DNA from: Spisula solida
Lineage: Eukaryota > Mollusca > Bivalvia > Venerida > Mactridae
Length of the DNA: 64,000 bases
Assembly: GCA_947247005.1 (NCBI GenBank)
Contig: OX365956.1
Span: 10,746,089-10,810,088 of the forward strand
Direction: 5' to 3'
The translations under genes and the position numbers were made by a program. Every line of letters begins with the position of its first letter. The stretch's first letter is position 1. This document shows positions 1 through 11,800 of this stretch, piece by piece. The notes below the pieces were generated by a model, which saw only the letters and a list, made by a program, of their open reading frames with translations, was not told the origin of the DNA and did no database searches.

Positions 1-597
1 GAAGAAATTCCTTCGACGATTGTGAAAGGAGTCTAAGCTTTTGTAGACGGTGTAATGACTGTCTCACCTATACCTGATACAACTTAAAATACTCCAAAAC
101 GGCTGTACCCTCTTTCTTCTAGAACAATACACAGGAATACTTGTTCCATACATTGATAGTGATATTTAATAAGAGCTCCCACATAGGTAAAAAGTGACAT
201 CTACAATACAACTGCAAATTGCATTTGTCCATTATATAAGAAAGCAGAACAAGGATTCACATTATTCGGCTCTCTCTGGTTACTGTAATAAAACAAATAG
301 TTTTTTTACTCCCAGGAACCCTACTTTTCATTTCAAACACTTTGACACCACACTGATTATTACGCTGCATTGATACAATGATTATTTCATATACCAAATA
401 CATGAACTGCACTTACGCAGATCCACTATTTTTGCTCAAGGCTCCGATCTGCTATGTCTCTTAGTAACTCAGTAAGATATCCGACTAGCATTTTTCTTAG
501 TGGGTCTATCGGCTACTATTTTTTTGAGAGCAATGTCGTAATTACACTCTATGACCTTGATTAGATACAAGATACACAAGATTTCAAGTTTCAAGTT
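1..597. other. AT-rich sequence, no feature recognised
   Basis: Short tandem duplication TTTCAAG-TTTCAAG near 584-600 only. No gene, TIR or tRNA-like segment seen. Confidence 0.5.
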
Positions 598-997
598 TCA
601 AAGTTTATTGCGCAAAACAGGCCACCGGCCTATACACAAGAAATAAATAGCACATACATATGACATTTAACAATGAACAAAGTGTGAAATTGTAGATATA
701 ATACATGTATATATTTGTTTACAAAGCATTATAATAATCCAGTTAATTATACATTGAAAGGTATTTCTTCCTTTCTTTAGTAGCATAAAATATAAACATT
801 GCTACATTACGCACAATGTAAACATTCTGGGCGGACATTAGGCTATAATATACATTTGTCGAGACATTGTTCTCTTGTATATGTACATGTGGTAGATACC
901 TTTGGCGGATGGGGCTGTATAGTGGACAGGTTAACATAAAGTGTAGTTCGTCTTCAATGCATCCTTCGCAGTACGGACAGGTACAAGATAACAACAC
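598..997 (-). mobile_element. 3' end of a non-LTR retrotransposon (LINE tail)
   Basis: Minus-strand 84-codon frame (743-997) with the cysteine/histidine pattern typical of the end of LINE ORF2 proteins (C-x2-C-x4-EDELHF-x3-CPLY-x3-R). It is followed by a 3' UTR with a GGCC-x3-GGCC mini-hairpin at 620-630. The rest of the element is absent. The 3' UTR design (AAGTTTATT, then GGCC..GGCC) recurs at 62040-62075. Confidence 0.7.
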
Positions 998-1036
998 GTT
1001 TTTCTCAAATTCTAGGGGGTTCGAATCCCTCCGGAT

Positions 1037-2700
1037 CCGCGCATGACTTCAGTAAAAACAAACTAAATGTATATTATACACACAACTGTTCAAACTCGTA
1101 ATTTAAACAGAATGTACTGTGAATATAATTCACGTATGTACATTTGTAGTAGGTGTTACTTAAATAAACACCCTGTTTTAAATTACACAAATAAATAATC
1201 ATGAAACCAAGCTAAATATTTTTTTCTATGCATGCATGTTTTTAACTTATAATAAAAGTGTTGCGAAAATGATCGAGGTCTAATCCCTTGGAAACATTTA
1301 TGACGCGTTATATTGTATTTTCATAACAGAAGTCCTCATTTCCGTTACTCTTTTTAGAGCGGGAAAAAAGTTCAGTTGCAAGGGTTTACGGAATTGATGA
1401 CAACCATCCCTCAAGAATCATGTACAATGACCAAGATAGCTGAATAAATTCATGGGGAAAAGCATTCTGGAAATGGGCTTACAGTGCAGTACCACCTTGT
1501 GGCTCGATTGGTCGCTGGTGCAGTCAGTACAGCAGACTGGTATTCAGTCAACTGAAACTGATGAAAACTTACCACCGCTGTTCAATGTCAGCGCAAACTC
1601 TCAACATGTTGCTACACGTCAAATTGAACTGTGATGATGAATGTTTGAACGACTTGTACCATCACGTCCATCAGTAGTGAAGAAATGTTTAAGATAAAAA
1701 AAAACAGGAGAGCGCTGAAAGTAAAACATTAAATGGTCGGAACAAAATGGATGTGAAAGACAACAATGAACATAAGAAGGAAGGATTGAGATGATACTAT
1801 ATTCAGGATTTTATACAAATACACGGTTTACAATATTTATTATAAATAGACAAATTACACATGATATTCATTCTGAAGGTCAGTGACCTGGAAGTAAATA
1901 AAAAGAACAATAACATGTATAACTAAGAGGGTTGGATTGAGAAGACACCAATCTTTTTAACACATATAAGTTTTCAATATTAATATAATTAGCGTCAAAA
2001 TTGTGCAACAAAATTGAATATCCTAATTTTTCATTAGTTGCTGACTTGAAATAACTTTTCTCTTCCACGACGTATCCATGAGAGTATCGTTAGTGGTTGT
2101 TTTTAAACTACTGTCGTCCTTTTTCGCCACGCTTGAATGTGTACACGGTCGAACAATGGTTAATCGTCTAATCATAAACGTGCAAATCGGGTATTTCATT
2201 TTTCACTTAATTTTCACTTTACACGTTATTCAAACATGTCTGTGATAAAAAAGTACACAATTTGTTTTTTAATTAAGCAATATATGTGCGCTTAAAAAAA
2301 TAACAAAAAATTGGTAATGATGAACACAATCGTGTACATGAGATGCTGAAGGCTTGTGTTTCACTTGTGCTTTCTGTCGCGTTAAACTGTCATGTCTGTA
2401 TCATTACTAGACTGTTATATTAACTCAAAAAGATATATTGTGTATATGACATACCACGTGATGATAGGTCAAGTGTCAATATTCAACAACATTGTTTTAG
2501 CTTAACCGTAGTAAACCATACAGTTAAGAATCAATATAAAACTTGCATTCGAAATGTGTTTTTGTGAAAACGACACAGTTTTTAAAAAAAATCATCATTT
2601 GTTTAAAACCATATTACGACCACTTATCACTTATGGGCAACGGTTACCTGACGTTACCTCCCTTGTACTATAAAATAGAAATAATGGTAGCATATTCTCG
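1037..2700. other. non-coding stretch, nothing recognised
   Basis: Only short frames without recognisable motifs. At 1015-1034 there is an isolated tRNA T-arm-like sequence (GGGGTTCGAATCCC) without an upstream box A. Confidence 0.5.
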
Positions 2701-3171
2701 ACAAGAGGGCCATGGTTACCATATATCGCTCACCTGATTACCATGTCCCCATGCAAGGACAAAAAAGTTTTAATGCATCAATGCAGTCGGCCAAGCAGTT
2801 TTCCCAATGTAACAAACCCCGCCACTGATGGCGATGTCTTTTGTCGCTACATGAAAGATTTGTCACTTTTGTAAAGGATCATCAAACAATAGTTTCTGCA
2901 AAATTATTTTGAAATTTTACCAGGTTTCATGTTTAAGTATATAGCTATGTAGGAAAAGAGCCCCGTCTCTTGGCGGCCATGTTTTTTGACTAATCAAATT
3001 TATTTCAAGGAACTCTGTAGACGGTCACCCAAGGAACATGTGTGTAAAATGTTTTTGAAATCAGATCAGTGGTTTCGGAGAAGATTTTTAAAAAATCACT
3101 ATATAGCTTTATAGGTAAAAGAGCCCCACCCCTGGCAGCCATGTTTTTGACGAATTAACATTATTTCAAAC

Positions 3172-4853
3172 AAGACTGCGTTCAATAAACGCTTATGCCC
3201 CCGTGAAAGCCTAGTCCATAAAAAGCCAATCAGGGGCCATAATTCTGTTAAAATGTTAAATAAGGTTACATGGCTTTGTCAGTATAAGGGGCTTACGATG
3301 GTAAACAAGTATGTCAAGTTTGAAGAAAACGCCTTAATGTAAGACGAAATTTGGGTTAACAAGAATTGGACGCTTAATAAGTCTAAGTCCAAAATTAGGT
3401 CAATGTGAAAGTCAAAATGAGGTTAGGTTATACAGGCGTGTGGAGAGTGTTCATATACAACACCCAGGCAAGTATTAAAGCTTTGTAGCAAGCCATAATG
3501 TTGCTAGAAGAAACGGTAAATTTGGGTAAACCAAGAATTTGGCCCTTCAGTAAGTCTAAGTCCAAAATAAGGTCGAGGTGAAGGTCAAAATGGGGCCAGG
3601 TAATACAGGCGTGCGGAGAGTGTTCATATACAACATTCATGCAAGTATGGAAGCTTTCTTGCAAGCCATAATGATGCTAGAAGAAACGGTCAATTTGGGT
3701 TAACTGGACGAACAGACAGGTGAATCACTATATGCCTCCCGATCTATCGATACGGGGGCATAAAAAGCCGAAAATATTGCGGACAAGAATAAAGTATATA
3801 GTTATATCGGATACTTTCCAAGGGGTAGAACTGTGTGAATAATCAGCGAACCGGAACGTGCCGACGATATGCGCATCTCCACTTGGTAGTGAAGCTATCT
3901 ATGAAGTTTTGTTAAAATCTGAGCAGTGGTTCTTGAGAAATAGCCCGGACAAGAATTTAGTATATAGTTATAGTGCGATCTTCCAAGGGGCATAACTGTG
4001 TGAATAATCAGCGAAGCGGAATGTGCCGACGATATGCGCATCTCCACTTGGTAGTGAAGCTATCCATGAAGTTTTGTTAAAATCTGAGCAGTGGTTCTTG
4101 AGAAATAGCCCGGACAAGAATTTAGTATATAGTTTTAGTGCAATCTTCCAAGGGGCATAACTGTGTGAATAATCAGCAAACCGGAACGTGCCGACGATAT
4201 GCGCATCTCCACTTGGTTGTGAAGCTATCCATGAAGTTTATTTAAAATCTGAGCTATGGTTCTTGAGAAATAGCCCGGACAAGAATTTAGTATATAGTTA
4301 TAGTGCGATCTTCTAAGGGGCATTACTGTGTGAATAATCAGCGAAGCGGAACGTGCCGACGATATGCGCATCTCCACTTGGTAGTGAAGCTATCCATGAA
4401 GTTTTGTTAAAATCTGAGCAGTGGTTCTTGAGAAATAGCCTGGACTAGAATTTAGTATATAGTTATAGTGCGATCTTCAAAGGGGCATAACTGTGTGAAT
4501 AATCAGCGAACCGGAACATGCCGACGATATGTGCATCTCCACTTGGTAGTGAAGCTATCCATGAAGTTTTGTTAAAATCCGAGCAGTGGTTCTTGAGAAA
4601 TAGCCCGGACAAGAATTTAATATATAGTTATATTGGCGACCTTCCAAGGGGCATAACTGTGTGAATAATCAGCGAACCGGAAAGTTCCGACGCTATGCGC
4701 ATCGCTACTTGGTAGTGAAGCTATCCATGAAGTTTTGTTAAAATCTGAGCAGTGGTTCTTGAGAAATAGCCCGGACAAGAATCGGACGGACGAACGGACG
4801 GACGGCCAGGTGAATCACTATACGCCTCCCGATCTATCGATACGGGGGCAAAA
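3172..4853. mobile_element. nested insertion with ATACGGGGGCA ends and a 165-bp array
   Basis: It starts ACAAGACTGCGTTCAATAAA. Inner inverted ends TTATGCCCCCGT (3193-3204) and ACGGGGGCATAA (3752-3763) bound a 571-bp unit. A second copy of the right end (CGATCTATCGATACGGGGGC) lies at 4834-4853 after the array. The same start sequence recurs at 12061. Confidence 0.6.
3776..4783 (+). repeat. about six copies of a 165-bp tandem unit
   Basis: Each unit starts GCCCGGACAAGAATTTAGTA; starts recur near 3943, 4107, 4272, 4437, 4603 and 4768. Copies differ by scattered substitutions. The array ends in a short GGAC-rich run. Confidence 0.85.
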
Positions 4854-5015
4854 ACATCTGTAGAGGGTCACTCAAGGAACATGTGTGTATAATTAAATTG
4901 TGTTTACAGAGATGTTGTTTATATGAATTGTTGACGCACGCACGGACGCAGGGGCGGACGGACGACGGACGAAGAGCGACCACAAAAGCTCACATTGTCA
5001 CTATGTGACAGAACG

Positions 5016-5804
5016 ATATCTTTTTCAGCACTATTACCGTGCCCGTTTCAAATCCTAGCCGGAGCTCTGCGGTGGATTCCAGTACGAATTGGAGGAGGAA
5101 AAATACGCAAGAAAACTTGGAAAAGATCAGTAGAAAATGTGCGAAGAGGATTACGTAAGTAAGTAATACAATCTGACTACCAACATAACAGAAAATAAGT
5201 GATTGATAAAAAAATGTTGATGTTCCAAATAAATTAAGTGCGTAGACAAAGTGCGTATACCGGTATGAGTCTTTATCATGGATTCAGAAATAAAGAAATT
5301 AATAACACAAATGAAACTCTATTTAGGTTGTGATTCGCCGCTTTTTACTAACTCGATGGTTACTCTCCAACGAATTATCTTCCTTCAACTATAAATTAAT
5401 AGCAGAAGTAATCCTTACAAAATGCTACAATCACCTTTCAAACTTACCACAACAATGTCGCAAGTAGTACACCACCCGATGTTTTTTTTCACCAACCCAT
5501 TATATTCCTCGTACTTTTTACGGTTTTTGTCTTATCATGGTTCAATACATAGTTGTAGTCGAATTACTATAAAGCGTGCTTTCAATGTCAGGGTCAGTAG
5601 CATAAACCCGAATTTTTTACATATAAATAAACAATTTTTCGGTACCAAAGCATGTACAATTATGACATAAGTTAGGGCATATTACACCAATTCTGCAAAG
5701 TCGTTTCACAACCGACCTGTACAAATATATTAAATCAGCTAAAGCTTAGAAGTAATGACCTAATCTAGTTTATATTGAATCTTCTTCTTCCAAATCAACC
5801 ACAC
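5016..5804. other. 3' flank of gene 1, nothing else recognised
   Basis: Region downstream of the gene 1 stop codon. It should hold the 3' UTR, but no canonical minus-strand AATAAA is obvious close to the stop. A short frame at 5422-5670 has no recognisable motif. Confidence 0.4.
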
Positions 5805-8800
5805 TTAGTCTAGTGTATCGCGAAAACTGAAAACAACTTGGTGTTTTCTTCCATTTTCATCCGTTGCTTCTGCAGTTAATTCGGTTGCTCCGAAAAATAC
5901 TTTCAGTATTACACGCTTGTGATGCATTCCTGCGCTAAAGTCGTCAGACAAATGTATTGTCATACTACCTATGAGATGACAGCCCGTATCTGTAACAAAG
6001 TTAGGCTGCGTCGCAATTTCTGATCGATAAAATGGAAAACTCAACTCTGGTTGGTATTCATATTTTGTGAATGCTTCTATTTCTCTTGACGATGTATCGT
6101 ATTGAATCAACTCGCCTTTTCGTATTAATATATTGAAAACATCTGTACACAAAATGCCGTCATCAGTTTCCTCTCGTTTCTCTACCGGATGTTTTCTGCT
6201 ATCGAATACTTCATTCCAATCAAGTCCAATTGTGTATGGACATATGCGTTTATTCACAATCGATTGGTCTCGGCCAAACATCACCGCTCCTTTCATCACC
6301 GTTGAAACAGCATCGGATGGAATGACAACAGCCTGGTCTGGGAAGCTCTCCTTAATTGCTTTCTTCAAAATATAACAGTCTGAGAACCCTCCCACACAAC
6401 AAACTGTATTAATTTTGCATGGTATTTGTGCCAAGGCTTCTCCAATTGTTTCGATAACTCCATTAATGGTTGGATTAAAGAACTGATTAAAGAGGTTATA
6501 ATCAATCCTCATTTTATCTAACTTAAACTCGACGCGTTGTGATATGTCCATTTGTCTTACTGAAGATGATAGGTCTTCATTGTTGTGTTGTTTGTGTAAT
6601 GTTCTAAAACTTTCAGGAACAACAATAGTTACTTTAGCAATGTCTTCATCAGGTTCAGAAAATGCACATTTCTTGTGTTCGAATGTACGTTGTAGGGACA
6701 GGTAATCTTCCATGCTTTCATTTTTGAAAGAATCTAATGCGGGACCTCCTGACATTTTAATAACGAACTTCTCGAACTCCATGTTGATATTATCGCTTCC
6801 CCAAGGACCACCGCATGGTGGTACAACTTCTTCGAACTTGCCGTTATCGCCCACGCGATGTGCTGCTATATCAATTGTTCCGCCTGCAATTAAATATAAT
6901 ATTTGTTTTAATCGAATTTCATTTTCATTCATAAAATGTACTAAGTGGTTCACTAATAAACCAACAATTCTTGAAAGATGAGCTAATGATAATGTCCTCT
7001 ATTACAAACAACTGATAATTGCTGGTTAGGTAGAAGGCAAGTAAGGACATGCGTCGTATTTGTAGAGCAGCAAAACCACATTTTCAACATTTAAGGTGGA
7101 CCCCAAAAGTGACAGCAATAGTAATATACCAAAATGTTCGGGACAGTCTGAAGAGTATCAGACTGCCGGTATTAATAACGAACTCTTGGCTGCTGCTAAT
7201 ATACTGGTACTGGTAAGTCCAAAAGGTATCCGTACAAGCATATGGCTAAAGAGAAAAAATCTCTCTGGATGGCATCCTTAATTACATATTCGACATGTTT
7301 GGGTTCTAATCAGCAACAGCATCATTAAACAGTCAGCACGTACCCTAATTCTCCCCCAGCCAATTAAACTCTATCATTGTTTACCTATTTAAGAAAAGCG
7401 TACATCAATAATTAGGGTGCCTGTCACATAACTTGCCGTATTTTTTATTATTCACTCCAATGTTGTATTACGGGTATCAGCGTGTAGCTAATATATTTTA
7501 CTTTCAGGATGTATTAAAACTTCAGTCCCTAAACACACACCCTTGACACAACATAAGCCAGAATCGTGAACTTGGTGCAGGTAGTGACAGTTGGCGTTCA
7601 GTATATGCAAGTGGTGTAAGCGGGATCCATTCTAGTCAATGAAACGAACGCTTCGAAATATGTTGAGGTAGAAAGGTTATCCGAATACCAAAAAGCATGG
7701 GAAATGAACGATGGCGACTTCGTATTTGTTTTAATTATCTATCTAGAGAAAGGTTACGATGTTAATTTGACGTGTGAGGTAAATTAGCTAGCTTAGAATT
7801 AGAAGGCCGTATGTACTACATACGACCTTATAAGAGTCGTGCATATATGAAATATGCATCTCAATGCGCTTCTTATGATGGTCATGTTTACCAAACTGAA
7901 CTTTAAAAAGCTTGTTTTTCCATAGGTAAAGAGAAGTTTTCAGACAGTTTTTTCTTGTTTTCTAAAAAAATATTGATTTTGTACTTACGACCTTCTAATT
8001 ATAAGCCAGAAAACTATTAAGATACAATAACTGATAGGATGAGCTGCGATGTCCGTTTGTGAAGTATAAATACAGCTTGAAGCCAAAATTCACGTTTACA
8101 AGCGTGCAAATCTGGGTTGTACTGAACGCCAATTGCAGCGACCTCTGTCAGGAATTAATGTTCGTGATTCTGACTTTTGTTGTGTAAAGTGTGTGTTTTT
8201 AATAAGAATATCCTGATAGTAAAATGTATTAGCTGCATGATGGTACCTGTTGAATGAATAATAAACATATACGGCATCAAATGTGACAGGCACATGAATT
8301 GTCGTCAAATCTAGTTCGTGACCTGTCATAAATACTGATTCGGCTGGGGGAGTGTTTGGCCCAAATAGGGTACGTGCTGACTGCCTTTGGTCAGGATGGT
8401 ATATTTATCCTTTCAGTAATACAATTTAAGTAGATAATCAAATGTTGGATACCTGTGTGATGTTACACATCGTAAATGTATGACACGAAAGGGTGCTACC
8501 ACATGTTCTATATGTTCGGTTTATTATAATGGAAATTCTTTATAAAGAACCAATTCAGTGGACAGTCAGCTTCTTTTTAACATATTTACTTCCAGGCTAT
8601 AAATCATCGGATGTCGGACACAATAAACATTACTTAACTTTATGGAGGCTCACCAACCTCTGATCTCACAACACCCGTTTACCGAGTAAGACGGTACGAA
8701 CAAATGTACGTATACAATACCTCCTAAATCTGCAATAACGTGACAACTGCCAGGTTTCATCGCCATCTTGGTATATGACGTTTGGTCAAGCGCAGGTATG

Positions 8801-11800
8801 TCAGTCTTGTGTAAATATACAGCGGCACATTCTGGCTCCAGTGCGATTCTAAGATGGTCATCTTTTATTTTAGCCTATCAACCAAAAGGAGGGAAAGAGT
8901 AATATTTGATCGTGATTGCATACTAGTATACAGGGTTCATTTTACTTATAAACAGGTTATCATGTCATGAAATACATGTTACAATGTATACATAATTTGA
9001 AATTAAATTAAAAAAGACCTACTACTCTGTGTCATAATATTTTTCCAAGTATGCGACAATAACATAAAGTAAAACTGAAAAATATTTGACATATTTTACT
9101 GTATATTATTCAATTATTACTTCTCTGAGTTATTATTTGTCTGCTTCGTGTTCTTATGATAAGTGCTTACATTTCTCGCTGCTTTCCGCATAAATGCCTT
9201 GGCTTGTTCACTCCAAATCGCTGGCGTGGTAAGTACATAGTATATATCATCCTCTCTTAACTGTGGATTTTTTTCTTTCACAAAAGCAATGATCTTAGTT
9301 TTCATGTAATGGATGGCATGTGAAAATATGTCGATTGCTGGAAACTCTCGCCCTTCAGTGTCATTAATATTGTCTGTCATGGCCAACCCACGCTTTTCCT
9401 GCAAATACAAACTATTGCTGTGTTTGTGTACGCACGAGAGTTGTTCAAAATGCTAAGAAACTTACTGAAACGTTGTCTGAATATAGGTTGACGTCTTACA
9501 AATACGAGGGGCATTCTGAAAGTTCTGCTAATGCCTTTGTAACTTTTTTACTATTCACTAAATTTATATAAAAGTGCACATTTTCTGAAAGATATAACCT
9601 TCCTCCACTGAAAACATGTTGTGATGTTAATATCCGAGAATTTGATATTCACCTAAAAACAGTCATGTAGGTATCTAACCCAATGAATTGTCGACAAAAT
9701 GAGTCATATTAGACTTTAGAAGGGATAACATTTTTGTTAATAACTTCTATAATTTAAAAGCGATTTGTTTGGAATTTACACATATTTTGTAAAATATACC
9801 CGTACATCTAATGACAAATGGAAATTATTGTTCTGACAGTATAAATGACTTAAGATGTACAAGGAAAAGACCACGTCCCAAATGCTCTTGAAAATAGCCA
9901 TTCTACCAGAAATACGCAATTTACGTGTTATTGCATTGTACTGATAGACGTGTTACATGAGAATATAAAACGTGCGACCGTTTTGTGCATGCATATGCAA
10001 TTTTTATTCACACTAAATACGAATTCTGAAATATTTATAATTTCAACTGTACAGCAGCTTCAAGAGTATTACACGTGTTTTAGATTTATGACGTCATATC
10101 TTCGAAATACCATTTCTCAAAACAAAAATAACTAGATATTTTCTTAATTTGAAGTTATTAAGGGGGCCCACTCCTGAAATCAAAATAACTACGATTTTTT
10201 GAAACCATGTTTTTTGCCAAGTTCAACCTATGCGAAGTTCGTTTTTGAGTAGAAAAACATAGGTTAATGACTTACTTTTTTTGTAATATCAAATCGAAAT
10301 AACACACCTCAAAACGGCCATTTTAGCATCTGAAGCTATTGAAAAGGGGGTAGGGGTTAAGAAATGGCCGGTAATTAAATAAATATGAACCAAAATTGTT
10401 ATAAGTACATCAGAATCTAGGCAATAATCGATATACTAACAATACAAATGATAAAAAGATTAAAAGTATGGCAAATACGACCAGAATGTTAGTTTTATGG
10501 GAGTTTTAAGGACATATAAATTCTTTTAAAAATGGCGCCAAAATGAAGTTTAATTCAATATTTAAACCTAAAAATTCTTGTTGAAATAATAACTACGATT
10601 TTTTGTGACCATGGTAAAATGAAAGAAAAATATATTGTGTTTGAATAGAAAACTTCAAAAACATATGCTAATGAGCATTTAAGAGAGTTATAACGCGAAA
10701 TGTGTAACCTTACCCAGTTAGAAAGAGGCAAAATCCAAATATTTGTTAAATAAATTAATTTTAAATCAACATATCATGTTCAATCAACTGGATCGCCACT
10801 GTACATACGATACCATTTATTTGGCATTGTTATTTAATGAATTTGTTCATTTATTACGTTCAGAATACACCAAATTGGCTTAAAACCATGTCAAATTACC
10901 CCACCCACTTTTTTCAACACAAATGGGTCATTACAACTTCTCACATAATAAAGCTGTTGTTTGGTCATAAATTGCTAGGAATCTTTAAAACTACTTGATT
11001 CAGCTCACAACAAAGTACGATACACTTTTTTTATTTGAAACTGTTGCCATGGCAACGATTCTCCAGAAATAAGGAAAACAAGGCAATGGTCCCTATGACA
11101 TGCAGATATTGGTGTTTATGTCGTTGGAATTGTGTTTATGCTTCACATTTATTATAAATTCACTTATTAACATGTATACTAGAGTCTGTATGAAATACAT
11201 AAGAGGAAATTAATGTACAGACTAAGTATAATGTGCATTTTTTAGCATTTGATCTCCATCTTTGACCTTTGACTGCAGTTTGAGGCGCAACACAAAGCCT
11301 TATCATGGTGCATATCCACCAAATTTTGACATTGTGTTGATAATTACATGTATACTGTAATTTGAGAACTGTGTCATACTACTTCATGAAACTCATAGAA
11401 CTGATCATTCAACAATGGCAAGAGACTATGATTGAGACAGAGTGTGCATTGTCATACAGAAAAAACTTAGTGTGGTTCAGATCAACTTGTCCAGTTATGT
11501 ATCAGGATAGAACGTTGGCGGAGCATTGCATGTTTGATTCCTGTAAAACCAGTTACATCAACTGCTGTGATATATAACTACAAACTTGTAGGTATTTGTT
11601 CACAGGTCTTGGATGAATTATTTATAACACTATCCATGGGTGAAAATTAAAATTGTTCAAAATACTGAAAAAATAATCTCAAATACTGAAGATTGTTCAT
11701 AGATTTTTTTCATGTAAATTACATAGTGCAATTGTTTCTCAAAATACTGTAATCTATATTTATACTGACAACTTTCACCCATGACAATGCATTTCAAAAG

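Larger units (their letters stand above)
2701..5015. mobile_element. tandem-repeat-bearing element with TCGCTCACCTG / GGACGAAGAGCGA ends, interrupted
   Basis: The left end (ACAAGAGGGCC then TCGCTCACCTGA) and right end (GGACGGACGACGGACGAAGA then GCTCACATTGTCAC) match the ends of the element at 40786-42640. Its own internal repeat (AGCCCC...GGCGGCCATGTTTTT) is seen twice, near 2958 and 3121. It is broken at about 3172 by inserted DNA and resumes at about 4853 with CTGTAGAGGGTCACTCAAGG, matching 3015-3035. The style resembles the tandem-repeat elements (pearl type) described in bivalves; that link is an inference. Confidence 0.65.

Noticed and set aside
1011..1036. tRNA or SINE
   Set aside because: Only a T-arm-like GGGGTTCGAATCCC is present; no box A within tRNA distance.
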